Below the pieces are notes generated by a model. It did not search any database. It was given only the letters and a program-made list of their open reading frames with translations, and was not told where the DNA came from. From Globisporangium splendens (Eukaryota; Oomycota; Peronosporomycetes; Pythiales; Pythiaceae), in NCBI GenBank assembly GCA_006386115.1, contig VFIW01000032.1, positions 454,418-518,417 of the forward strand: a DNA stretch of 64,000 nucleotides. Direction: 5' to 3'. Position 1 is the stretch's first letter, and each line of letters starts with the position of its first letter. Of the stretch, positions 21,710 to 32,523 are shown piece after piece. The position numbers and the translations under genes are program-made.

Positions 21710-22291
21710 CTAGTGCTTCTTCTCCGTTGCAGATACAGGGGACGATGCGCCGCATGCTGGCTCGCAGTACGCAGGCTCAAACGTGCCTTCAAAGATGTCG
21801 TTGCAGATGGTCTCGACGGCGTGGATGCCCTTGGCCGCAGTCTCGGCACCGCGGCTCACCGAGAAGCTCTCGAGTTTCTTCGACAGCATCGGCACGAACG
21901 CCGTCACCTTCGCTTCTGCCTGGTAGAGCGTCATGTCGTTGTTCTCCGGATGCACCGAGTACACGCACGTCTCCTCGACGGTGGCGACAGATCGGAACGA
22001 CAGATTCGTGGACTTGAGCACCAGCGTCTTGGTCTTCGGGTCGCACACCGTTTCTTCAAACACGTAGGACGACGTGCCGAGCACGGACTTGGCCCAGGAC
22101 GGCAGGTTGCCCTGCGTGCACTTGGCGAGCCGACTCGTGCGCAGGCGGCCATGCTCGTCCACGCGGCGCTCGAGCACGTCCATGCGCTCGACGTGGCTCA
22201 GCAGCGAGTTCGGGTACTTGTTCCAGAACGCGCGCGTGACGACGTCCCAGTGGAACGGGTACGTGTGCTTCGTCTCGTTCGTGAGCACCAT
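21710..22291 (-). CDS. PRELI/MSF1-domain lipid transfer protein
   Basis: About 193 residues matching the PRELI/slowmo (Ups) family, which in mitochondria shuttles phosphatidic acid or phosphatidylserine across the intermembrane space with a small TRIAP1/Mdm35 partner. The domain spans nearly the whole protein. Visible elements are YPFHWDVVTRAFWNKYPN at the N-terminus, the MDVLERRVDEHGRLRTSRL strand, SSYVFEETVCDP, and LVLKSTNLSFRSVATVEE. Overall it looks closer to PRELID3/slowmo than to PRELID1, but the subfamily is uncertain. The annotated start at 22291 is 11 bases after a plausible splice acceptor (CTCTTCCAG at about 22303-22311), so a short upstream coding exon may exist. Confidence 0.85.
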   Translation of the reverse strand: MVLTNETKHTYPFHWDVVTRAFWNKYPNSLLSHVERMDVLERRVDEHGRLRTSRLAKCTQGNLPSWAKSVLGTSSYVFEETVCDPKTKTLVLKSTNLSFRSVATVEETCVYSVHPENNDMTLYQAEAKVTAFVPMLSKKLESFSVSRGAETAAKGIHAVETICNDIFEGTFEPAYCEPACGASSPVSATEKKH

Positions 22292-23483
22292 CGGAAGCGT
22301 CGCTGGAAGAGGAAATGGGAACCAGATGAGAGCTGCTTTGTCCCTTTATCAGTCTGTGATCGGTGTGTGGTCGGGCTCTCTTTTTGGCGTGTTATTCGCA
22401 AGTGAGTCTGAAATGGTTGAGACCAGGACTGTCGTCCTAGAGTAAGGTGGTTGAGCCGGTGTTTGGCCTGTTTGGAGACGTGAACTAGGGACATGTGCGC
22501 ACGACTGGACCTCGAATTTTCGATGTGGGACAAAGCCAAAATAGTATACGTATGATTGTGCTGGGTTATGAGAAAGTAGGCGTATAGTATACATAGGATG
22601 GTTTTATAGTTCAGTTAGACACATATGTGAGTGTACGGTGGACTGGCCACAAAAAGGGGTGAATTTGGGTGAGAAGGGGCAAAATCCGACTACAATCGAG
22701 CTGGAAACAGCCCGCGTAAACATCCACCACAGCTCCATGGGGTCGATTATGCGCGACGACAGTGTGAACTCAGCCTCCCAGTGCGAAATACTTGAGATTA
22801 CTGACGCCGCGCTTCGAGAACGAACCCGATCATTTCATGCTCCACGACTGGTGCTGGCTGGTTGCAGTCTCAGATGACCCATTGTTGTTGTAGAGAAACG
22901 ATGACGTGCGCTACCTTCAAGTTCCCTGCCCACTTGCCGTGAACTTGGTAGCTGAACTCGGTAGTCGTCTCATCTCGATAGGCTCTCACGTCGTAACAGT
23001 TCTTTACTTATGCAGTATCGAAATTCCGAGAGTCTGGTAGAAGTGTTTCGACTGCAGTTACCTGCATAGTGCAGCACCCGACACCATTTCGTCTGCAGGC
23101 GAAAACTAATGGCGGCGTCGATGTTTCCCATCGCTGGGTGTGTAGCGTTGCTTTTTTTCTCCCTCAAACAAGTGCGGCTACTGACTGCAACTTTTCCATA
23201 GTGGCATACTTTCAGTCGTGTTCAAGATGGGTAGCTCTACCGACTTGCTGTCGAGCAGAATGAGCACGTCACTTGTGTTTCGGATTTTCATTCGCGTTCC
23301 TGGTATACTCATTGCAAAAATGACTCCATCGCACAGTGTGACAGACTCATTTCATTCACACATGAAACATAAGATAAACTGGAATCTCTATTCAGAATCG
23401 CAATTATATGCATGAACGAAAAGGACGTTGACGACAGCTCGCAACAAGCACGAATTGCCACCACCGTCATACCCATCACGAGT
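22292..23483. other. Intergenic, no gene seen
   Basis: 1.2 kb without a credible coding region on either strand. It carries the 5' side of the PRELI-like gene and the 3' side of the zinc-finger gene. AT content is higher than in neighbouring coding DNA. Confidence 0.5.
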
Positions 23484-24068
23484 CTATAAATCATCCATGT
23501 CCGACTCCTTTGGATGCGCAGGCGTGTACTTTTCGACCGTCTTGCCAGCGCCGAGCTCGGCTTCCTTCTGTGTGTACTGCTTCTGCGCAACGTCTTTCAT
23601 TCGTCGCTTGTGCACCTTCGTCTTCAAGTGCACGTCGCGGGTCACCGCATCGATAAAGTGGCGCGCGCAAGGCGTGCAGTAGAACTGACCAAGACTACAA
23701 ATAAAGCAAGCATCCACATGCGCGCAGCACACGTTAGCAAAGCAAACGAAAAGCAACATTCCACACACAAGGTCAGCATTATCGCCTGCGATGCAAAACG
23801 CAAACGCACCCTGGCAGATCTTCGTCCTTCTCAAACTCCATTGGTTTTCCCTTCAACTGCTCCAGCTTCAGATCATCCTGCGAAAAGAAGAAAATAGTCA
23901 TTGGGAAGCACGTTAGTCAATGTCATCGTCAGTTCGTTCCGCTGTCTCGTGCAGAAAGCGCACCTGGATCTGGTCGATATCGCGCGCGCGGTTCTTGGTG
24001 GCGTGCGAGCGCTTGTAGCCCTTCTTCTTCGAGTGCAGGTTCTTCTTGCCCGTCGTGCGGCCACCCAT
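23484..24068 (-). CDS. C2H2 zinc finger of the Bud20/ZNF593 family
   Basis: Small nuclear protein of 127 residues in three exons: 24068-23964, 23877-23810 and 23694-23484, with GT-AG joins in frame. The basic N-terminus GGRTTGKKNLHSKKKGYKR is the ZNF593/Bud20 signature, followed by RARDIDQIQ and an acidic DEDLPG stretch. One zinc finger follows, YCTPCARHF to HLKTKVHKRRMK, with the Cys pair and His pair intact. In yeast Bud20 is a shuttling factor for export of the 60S pre-ribosome, so a role in ribosome biogenesis is likely here. Another ribosome-assembly gene (KRI1) is at 32.5-34.7 kb, but no operon-like link is implied. Confidence 0.9.
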
Positions 24069-24334
24069 CTTGCCTGCTTGTCTTGCTGCTTTAGTCTTCT
24101 GCTTGAGTTCTTCAGCCTTTGCGTCCTTTTGACATGCATTGGAGGCAAATGCAGAGCTCTGATTGGCTAAAATAGGAGTCGCACAGTTGTCCTCATCATT
24201 GGTTGGAGGAGAAACACCATTTCAAACTGTGAGGTTTGTATCGTTCAGTTATGTAGACTAGCATTCCAGTTGCATGCACATGTTAAGAACCTTTTCACTA
24301 AAAGCAAACTGCAGCCATTTTGGGGACCATGCAC

Positions 24335-25923
24335 TCAGTACTCGAACGAGCGCTTGACAAGCTCTTTGCGGATCGTTTTCTTGAGCGCATTGAAGATCGT
24401 TGGGAACGCCATCACGTCGCGCGGGTTCGAGTCCACCCAGAGTTTGTTGAAGCGCGTGAAGATCGTGCTGTAGAGCTCGTGGAGCTCCTCGAGTCCGTCG
24501 TTCTCGTTGCTGCTGTCGAGTGTGGCATTCTGCAGATTCGCGAACTTGTACAACTTGAAATCCACCAATCGTTCGTTGACGAGCTCAATGACAAAACTGC
24601 ACATGATTTAAGCAAACAGAGACGACGTACGATAGCGCTCGAAAAGTAGAATGTCAACCATATCAAGAATTCCAGCCATGGCTCGGACATACCTGGTGAT
24701 GTTGATCCCAGTCACCGAGAATGGGTACCACCGAGTTGGATGATTCGACTCCGCCAACGCACTGCAATGCCATAACACGATAGTCGCATGGTTAGCTGTC
24801 TTCAGATGATTTTACTATTGCACATATCACCAAGCAGCAAAATTGGGACGTACGCTTGAGCTTCAACTGGATATTTGCCAGTAAAGTGGAGAAGCTGGTA
24901 CAGCGAGAAGATGCCCATTCCGCGGAAATCCGACATTGGATCCGTTCCTAAAGTCGCAAGGAAGTCATGGAAAAGCAGCATTGTCAGCGCATGGGTTCGA
25001 TTGGAATGCAAGTCAAAGGCAGTGCGCATGTTACCTTGGAAGCCGATTTCACCCCACTCTTTCGTGATTCTGCCGCCACTGCGACGAACATTTGGCTTCA
25101 AGTTGGACCACAATTGCTCGAGCATTTCCTGAAAAAGCAAACATAGACAACGCGAATCAGAGCTTTTTATAATAGCAATATGCGCTTGGAAAGGGAGAGA
25201 AGTTCTCCTGCACCTCGTGCTTTGCGTTTTTAGAATCGAAAGCTTCGTCGCGTAGAGCATGCACGCGATTGTACACGCGATTCACATAGTTGCAGCGACC
25301 CAAACAGCCGCGTACGTTGGAGATCAGTCTGTTGTGTGAGCAAACACAGCATTGTAATTTAGCTCAAGAACCGTCTCCTTTTCGCGAAGGCAATAACAAA
25401 AGTGGATACGTACGATGTGTTCTTTGCGTCCAGACTCAATCGCTTGATCATCTCGGTCAAAATGGTCTCCATCTATTCTCCCACAACCAAACAGCAAGCA
25501 GCACAAACCAAAGTCAGCTTATCCTGCTGAAATACAACCACAGATAGCGCCAACAGCAGCAACTGCAAGAACGTACCGGAAACGCTTCAAAGTCAAACAC
25601 CGCATTGCAGATCTTCACCAGCGCATTCGAGAGCGCCAGACTCGTTCGGAAGCGCACGATGCGCGATTGCTCGTCCACCTGGTTCCCCATCGGCGTGCAG
25701 ATCCGCTGCACCTCGCTTTGCCCGAAAAACATTTGCCCTGCATGATGATAAGCAAAGCAAAACAGCGTCAGCACCAGTTCGCACGTCAACTCAGCACAAA
25801 ACATACACACAGGCGCGGGACACGCAAGGACGCACATATGGTGTTCTTGACCCAGCGCCAGACGCGGCGCACGAAGCCCTCGTTCTCCCTCGCGGCGCGG
25901 CGAACCACAGCGCTCGCCGTCAT
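24335..25923 (-). CDS. ELMO-domain protein, eight exons
   Basis: Protein of 313 residues with an ELMO/CED-12 domain, a family that acts with Arf-like or Rac small GTPases. Exons, all GT-AG and in frame: 25923-25836, 25737-25577, 25472-25414, 25328-25214, 25128-25035, 24947-24854, 24761-24693, 24596-24335. The ELMO core is plain: KEWGEIGFQG followed by TDPMSDFRGMGIFSLYQLL and ESNHPTRWYPFSVTGINIT. The conserved Arg of the ELMOD GAP motif (DFRGMG) is present, so an ELMOD-type Arf-family GAP activity is plausible. No PH domain or DOCK-binding tail is seen, favouring ELMOD over ELMO. The gene is unusually intron-rich for this window. Confidence 0.9.
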
Positions 25924-26272
25924 CCTGTTAACGTAATGCGCGCGCGGCAATCGGGAAATGAGATCCCCCCATCTGCATATTCAGCAGCAGCGTCATCAGA
26001 ATCTGCTGAAAAGCATAACCTCTTAAGTTGCATATTCCCAAACTCATCTGTGTTGGCACTTCCCCATTGGTGCCACCTCACACACCACCAGCGAACCTAT
26101 GTAATTGCATGTGTGAGTCCGGATGCTTCCGGATAATATTGACGCGCATAACAGTAGCCCCTGTATTTTATTCAAAAACCGCAACAGACCCTTGTTTTAG
26201 CGCGCAAGACAGAACGGCGGCGCGGAACGAACGACAAGAAGAAGAAGAAGGGAGCAAGGCGCGCTCATTAGG
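25924..26272. promoter_or_regulatory. Divergent promoter region
   Basis: This 349-base gap lies between the start codons of the ELMO-domain gene (-) and the CLASP-like gene (+), so it must hold both promoters. No specific element is identified. A short purine run (GAAGAAGAAGAAGGG) lies just before the CLASP-like start. Confidence 0.45.
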
Positions 26273-29200
26273 ATGGCGCTGGACGAGATAGCAGCGCTGC
26301 TGCGGTCCTCAGGTGTGGCTCCATACAAAGATCAGTATAAGCGCACGCCATCGCACTCTCTAACACTGTTTTCCCGACTTCTATGGGCGTCTCTCTGACC
26401 GTTTTCTGCAGCGATCAAGAAACGGCTCGTGGGCGTGACGTCGCTCGTCGAGTTTTTAAGGAAAGCGCACCCGAACGACGTGTCTGCGGAGGAGCTGGCG
26501 GCGCTGGTTCCCGATGTGCTGCCGTGTCTACGCGACCACAACTCGAAAGTGGTGAGCTCGGCGCTCGAAATCCTCGAGATCGTGCTCGAGAGCGCGTTGG
26601 AGCAAACGGTGCGCGCGTATTTCAAGCTGCTCTGGCTCAACCTCGTGGAAAAACTCGGAGACAGCAAGGTAAGATGCAGAAACTGCATGTTGGTGCTTAT
26701 GTGATCGTGAAGTGCTGTTTATTGATGAGTGGCTTGTGGTTGCGAATGACTTTTGGCAGCTCCCTGTGCGAGAGAAAGCCGTGGATGTCGTCGTGCAGCT
26801 CACCAACGTGCTCGATTTGGCGACCGTACTGGATAAACTGCTGGTACGTGTTGCTGTATATGAAAAGCGTATGCGTCGTGTGGAATTATGATGCTAACGT
26901 GCTTGCGATGCAAACGCTTTTGCTCGATGTGTAGCCATGTGCAGGACACAAGAATTGGCGCACCAGAGAACAGGTACGTACCAAGTGCATTAACTTTATC
27001 ACGAGTAAATGCGCTGGAAAGGAGTTGTGGTTGCTTACCGTATGGTTATATTCAATTGTGTGTCGTATGGTTCATGCGCATCCTGTAGACTCTTCATTGC
27101 ATTTGGCGCTGCCTGGAGAAGCACGATCAGTTCACCGCGATGAAAGACGAAGTGCTTGGCGATGTATGTTAAACAACCGTTCAGTGTGCTCAGTGACGAA
27201 ATGGCTACTCACACGTATGCGCTTCTGGTGTAACTTTTGCTGTATTCCTAGATCATCAAACTGCTCGAAGACTCGGCGAAAGAAGTTCGCGATGCCGCGA
27301 TCCAGACGCTCGAGAAATTCTACACCCACATCGGAAACTCGCTTCTGGTACCGTTTTCCCGTTATTTTTTCTCTGCTGTGCACGAATTTGACAGCAATTG
27401 CTAACCGAATCGAACCTTATCACTCGTGCTTGCATGCGTAGCGCGATCTGGAATCAAAGCACATTCGAAGTGCCCACATGAAGATGCTCACAGACAGGTT
27501 CCAAGGAATCCAGGGTCGCGACGACAGGGGAGCTGCTGCAACAACCTCAGCTACAGCGTATCCGTTATCTTCTTCGTCTTCGTTGACGTCGATTTTGTCG
27601 TCGTATGATCTCAAGCAACCTGCTTCTTCGTCGTCGATGGCGAGGTACCTCGAGTCGATCCGACAGCGCGAGTTGAGCAGTGCCGTGGCAGCAAAAGCCA
27701 TCGTCGGTGGCGAGTTTTCGCCGTCACAATCGTCGACAACCAGTACAAAAAGCGACAAGAGCTTGTGCGGGGGTGCCGAGCAAGCAAACAGCCAAAGCGG
27801 TGTATCAGAGAAGGACATCCAGCGAGAAATCGCGACGATCTTTGAGCAGCTTCAGTTGGACAACGACTGGTCCAAACGCGTGGATGGATTGAAGAAATTG
27901 CAGGAACTAGCACACACTTGCGGCCAAACGCAGGATGCCGCGACCCTGATGGCGTTGTCCCAAGGTGTTCGAACAGTTCGCGAACGTCTATGTGAACAAG
28001 TGGCTGATCTTCGGTCCTCGGTGTCTCGAGAAGCGTGCCAGACGATCCAAGTGCTCGCCAACGTGTTGCGCGATGATTTCAACTTGCATGCCGAGTACGT
28101 GCTCGGCACATTGCTGAAAGCGACGTACGTCACGATTCAGATCATTTCGACGTCTGCTGACACCTGCATCCGCGGAGTTATTGAGAGCACGAAGAACGGA
28201 TACGCAAGATTCATCTCCAAGTACGTGAGATTGGCTTGGTGCGTGTGGAAAGAAACGAGCAAGTGCTAACAATGTGTGTATCCTCCTTGCACTTGTGGTA
28301 TAGACTCATGGAAGGCGCGAAATCAAGAAACCAGGTGCTGCGTCTTCACTGTGTGAAATACTTGACGCTCACGCTGCAACGCTGGAGCTCCAGCCACCTA
28401 AGCAAGTATGTGATCATGCTGTGCGAATATTGCTGTTACTTTACGCTGACTGTGTCATTACTGCGTTTTTGTTTCTGGATAGGCATTCCGAAATGTTCTT
28501 GTCGATTTTGCCGGTGATTCTCCACGACGCATTAGCAGAAGTTCGTGCACAGTCGAGAAAGTGCTTCTGGGCATTCCATCGCGTCTTCAAGGTACGTGTG
28601 TGTAAATTGAACAGGACCCTACCTAGGTGGTAATGTGACTTTTGTGCTCACCCGGCTACCCTGTATGGTCCTTTTCGCTTGTCACGCAATAGGCCGAAGC
28701 CGATAACCTGTTCAATCGTCTAGATGCATCGACTCAGAAGAATTTGCGCGACGATGCTGCTCGAACAAGTGAAAATGAGCGACTGAAGGCCAACGAATCC
28801 GATCGATCGTCTGTTTCCCGTAAGCTAAAACTTAGCAGCAAACCTCCAACGCGTGACTCTGCTCAGGCGTCAACTTCAACCACTCCAGCGATGACGTCTG
28901 TACAAAGAGTGTTGCAGCATTCTACGTCGATGGATGGGTCCAGTGGCTCGAAAGCATCGTCAACTTCATCTGTTAGTGGCCCGCGACGAGTTCTCGGAGC
29001 AAGCTCTGGTTCGTTTTTGGCCTCAGATAGTTATGGCGACGGCAGTGAAAGCGGCCGCTTTCCTTCCAGGGTTCTCTCGCAAGGTGCACTGCGTGTTGGT
29101 TTTGATTCGCGTCAGAAAGCAAGTTCGTCCAATGAAGAAGCAGGAAATGACTGGAAGAAGCAGCACACACCAGTTCGACCTCTTCGTGTTCTAAGCTCTT

Positions 29201-31497
29201 CGGAGGTGACGTTGCCACCGAAGACTGCAGCAGATAATTTGTTCTCAACACGGCCAGGTGGCTTTCAAACCAGTCCACTCTCGGGAAAGCCGAAACGAGT
29301 GCAGATTGCTTCCGCAGATGTGAGTGTGTCCAGTCAGTCTAGTGTACCGGACCAGCAAGAAAGCGGACCGAGCGAAAAAGCGAAGCCAGTGGTGTCTCAG
29401 GCGTCTTCTTCGCTTGCATCTAACGTGGAAAAGAGATTAGAACCTTCTGTTGCAGCAAGTCTGCAAGCCAAGCCAGCCAGTGAACCTCCATCAGCAAAGC
29501 AAACTGTGAAGCAGGTGCCGATGCTTCCGACGAACGAGAAACTCGAGGACGCCATCTCGAGTTTGGAAAGCAACTCATGGTCGATCCGCATGGATGCAGT
29601 GGAGTACATTGGGCGAGTGCTTGTGCAAAAGAAGCAGAGTCAGCAACCGAACGATGCAACAAGAGTGGATGACCGGGTTTTGGTTGCGTTCATAAAGCAC
29701 ATGGGAGATGCTCACTATCGCGTGGCTCAAGCTGTGCACAAGAATTTTCTGTCGTTGCTTCAATTGGCCAGTCCCCAGCAGCTCCAGCCGCATCTGAAGG
29801 CGATTCTTCCCAAATTGTTCCAGAAACAGGTCGACACGAAGGAATCCATTCGCGCGATCGCGAAAGAAAACCTCGACTACCTTCTCAAGACCATGGACGC
29901 GTCAGTCCTGACGACGAGTGTCCTCCCGCTACTCATTGATGGAGGCAACATGAAAGTGAAAGCGGCTGTGTGCCATTACCTTCGCGAGCTGCTTCCAGGT
30001 GCAGATGCGTACATGCGACAAAGCAACAACAACAACAACCACATGCGATCGTTTCTCAGTAAGATGGCACAGCTTTTGGAAGGCGAGATGCCGGTTTCGG
30101 TGACGGCTGCGGTCGGAGAGCTCGTTCAAGTGTCTGCAAAGCTCTACGCGGCGGAAATGGAAGCCGCTTTACCGTTGCTGGCTCCGACCAAGCGAACGAG
30201 TCTGACAAAACTGCTCAAGTCCAGAGGCATTGTATTCAGCTTAAATCCTGCTCCGAGTGGGATTGCGTCAATATCTACCGGTGCATTGTCGTCGTCAGGT
30301 TCGTCGCGTGGGAGCAGTCGTGAGCAACAGCAGCAAAACGTTGGCAACCAGGCACCAGAACCTGTGTTCCTCGAGCGCTCCAATCGAAAGCGTTCGGAGT
30401 CGCCGAATGCGAACTCGGCAAGCCCCCAGCGCACGATTCAGAAGCGTAAGAGTGCTAACGACATTGTGAAAGGAGACAACAAAGCCGTAGCCCCGGTACT
30501 CGACTTTAATAAGGCAACCAGTGCTGACCTCTTTTCAAGCGCCAGCAGCAGCATGTTCGACACTCCAGTTTATCCTAGTTCCAGCAGCAGCAGCAATGCA
30601 CCAAAGCAAGCGATCCCATTTGAAGACTTAATCGACGTCGTTGCACAGAACAATGCGACGGAGCGCGAGCGTCGGACAGCTTTCCACAAGGTATGTTGTT
30701 TATGCTCTGATACGCTTTTCTCTGTTGGATGGCTGATTATTAGTTCGTCGTGTGGCTATCTCGTGTTACTGTGTAGATTCTTGGATATGTGAAGTCTGGC
30801 TCGCATGAGTTTTGGGATAAGCACTTCGGGCGTCTGCTGTTCCTCTTGCTGGATGCAGGTGCTGAAAAGGATGTGAGCGCGCTGAAGGTGCTGCAGGGAC
30901 TCGTGGAAATGCATTCGGGCCGCACGCATGGGTATGCGCACCCGATTTTGGTGCGGCTACTGGAATGCCTGGGCGACAAAGCCAACGTGGTGAGTAGTGA
31001 CATAAATGCAAAGTGTCATTGGAAGAGCTTGATTCGTTATATTTGACATTGTATGTTTTGATCCATAGGCAAGCCATCTCGCGGAGAACATCCTGTCTAC
31101 TCTTGTGAGTACAACGAAACAACCAGAGCAGCTTCTGGACATGCTCGCGCCATACCTCTCGAGCGCCGAGCCGCCTTTGCTTCAAGTCGTGCTCCGGTTG
31201 ATCAAGACTGGCCTCGAGGTTTGTGAGAAGAACGTGTCTCCAACGAGAGGGTTCCTTCGCGAAGAGCTCTGGATGGCGAAGCTCCTAGTTCCTGTTGCGC
31301 AGCACCTGACTCATCCCAGCTCCGATGTGCGCAAATGCAGCGTGGATGCGTTGGTCGCGTTCCATTTTGCGATTCTGGAAGACGGTGAGCTCATGTGGGG
31401 GTACCTCTCGAACATTGTGGACGCCACGAAGAAGAAACTGGTGCAGATCTTCATCGAACGTGCAAAGCTCGAACGCCGTCAAACAGCTGCTTCCTGA
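26273..31497 (+). CDS. CLASP-like microtubule-associated TOG protein, twelve exons
   Basis: Large microtubule regulator of about 1,406 residues. Exons: 26273-26312, 26412-26668, 26760-26843, 26935-26973, 27089-27163, 27252-27347, 27442-28220, 28304-28405, 28483-28591, 28693-30690, 30777-30989, 31069-31497; all GT-AG and in frame. An N-terminal TOG/HEAT array (DHNSKVVSSALEILEIVLES, LPVREKAVDVV, DSAKEVRDAAIQTLEKFY) is followed by a second TOG domain (NDWSKRVDGLKKLQELA onward, to AEVRAQSRKCFWAF). Then come a Ser/Pro-rich basic linker, a third TOG-type domain (NSWSIRMDAVEYIG) and a C-terminal HEAT domain with SSDVRKCSVDALVAFHF. This layout is that of CLASP/Stu1, which stabilises microtubule plus ends and spindle microtubules. 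An XMAP215-type protein is less likely. Confidence 0.85.
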
Positions 31498-31923
31498 TGA
31501 CCAAAGTCACACGCTAGAGCGAAATAGGGGGGACGACGAGAGATAGCGAATAGGCGCGAGCCTTCCGTGTGGGCAGCCTTCATGGAGAGAAGGAAGGCGA
31601 AGTTTTGTGCGATTTAGTTGTGATGTGGAGACCTAACTTATTCGAAAGCACCTGAAGTTTATTTGTTGCTTTATCTTGTATCATGCATCCTACTCTCTCA
31701 AACCAAGGTTGACTTAGCGTTTGAATTGTTGTTGTTTGTCAGAACTGACACCTTCGATTGTAACATGTATCCTGCAAATGACTTTCCTTGCTGTCGACTT
31801 CGTTGCTTTTTCATGCAACTAACTTGACAGCAAGAAACATTTTCAACAAACGTGTATTTGTCAACTTAGTGAAATTTCAGTGGTTGACTTTGCACAATCT
31901 TCTGCACAAAAGCTCAAGCAAGC
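31498..31923. other. Intergenic, no gene seen
   Basis: This region holds the 3' UTR of the CLASP-like gene and the promoter of CRIPT, which are in the same orientation. It is AT-rich from 31,610. Confidence 0.5.
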
Positions 31924-32398
31924 ATGGTGTGCGACAAATGCGAGGAGAAGCTCTCGAAGCTCGTGGTGCCCGACAAGTGGACCGACGGCGCGCGCAATAC
32001 GACGGGCGGCAAGGACGGCGGCCGCAAGATCGGCGGCAACCGCCTGCTCAAGAAGCGCGCGGAGCGGTACGTCGCCGCAAATTGTTTCTGCGAGGGACAG
32101 GAAGGAAGGGCATTTTTCAAAAGGAGATGAGTGCATTTGGTGCTATTCGCCGTAGATTCACGCCCATGGAGAGGAAATGCCGCATCTGTAAATGCAAGGC
32201 GGGGCAGCACTGCCACTACTGCAACCAGTGCGCATACAAGAAAGGTATGTGCATGTGTACACGTGTGCATCAACTGCATGGAGTGCAAGACAATGGACTG
32301 ATGGTCGCTGTGCGCTTTTGTATGGGGATGATGCAGGAATTTGCGCCATGTGCGGTCGCAAAGTGCTCGACACGAAGGAGTTCAACATGTCGTCCTAA
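31924..32398 (+). CDS. CRIPT: Cysteine-rich PDZ-binding protein (CRIPT)
   Basis: Very small conserved eukaryotic protein of 97 residues. Exons are 31924-32066, 32156-32244 and 32337-32398, all GT-AG and in frame. It starts MVCDKCEEKLSKLVVPDKW and contains the Cys-pair series CRICKCKAG, CHYCNQCAYKKG and CAMCGRKV, the usual CRIPT zinc-binding layout. Animal CRIPT was named for binding PSD-95 PDZ domains; it is also a component of the minor-spliceosome U12 snRNP, and the protein is far older than neurons. The C-terminus here is NMSS, not the PDZ-type end of the animal protein, so the conserved role is probably not PDZ binding. Confidence 0.95.
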
Positions 32399-32523
32399 AG
32401 ACTATTTATCAGGAAACAAAGCGCAAACTCAAACGCAAATGGAAATGGATGAGTTCGTAGCTGCATTCTCGATATAAAAGTGTGTTCTATTTTGTGCTAG
32501 TGACATTATGCTGTCTCGCCTAC

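Noticed and set aside
24424..24436. GGTTCGAGTCC resembling a tRNA T-loop
   Set aside because: Lies inside the last ELMO-domain exon; no matching acceptor stem or anticodon arm nearby.
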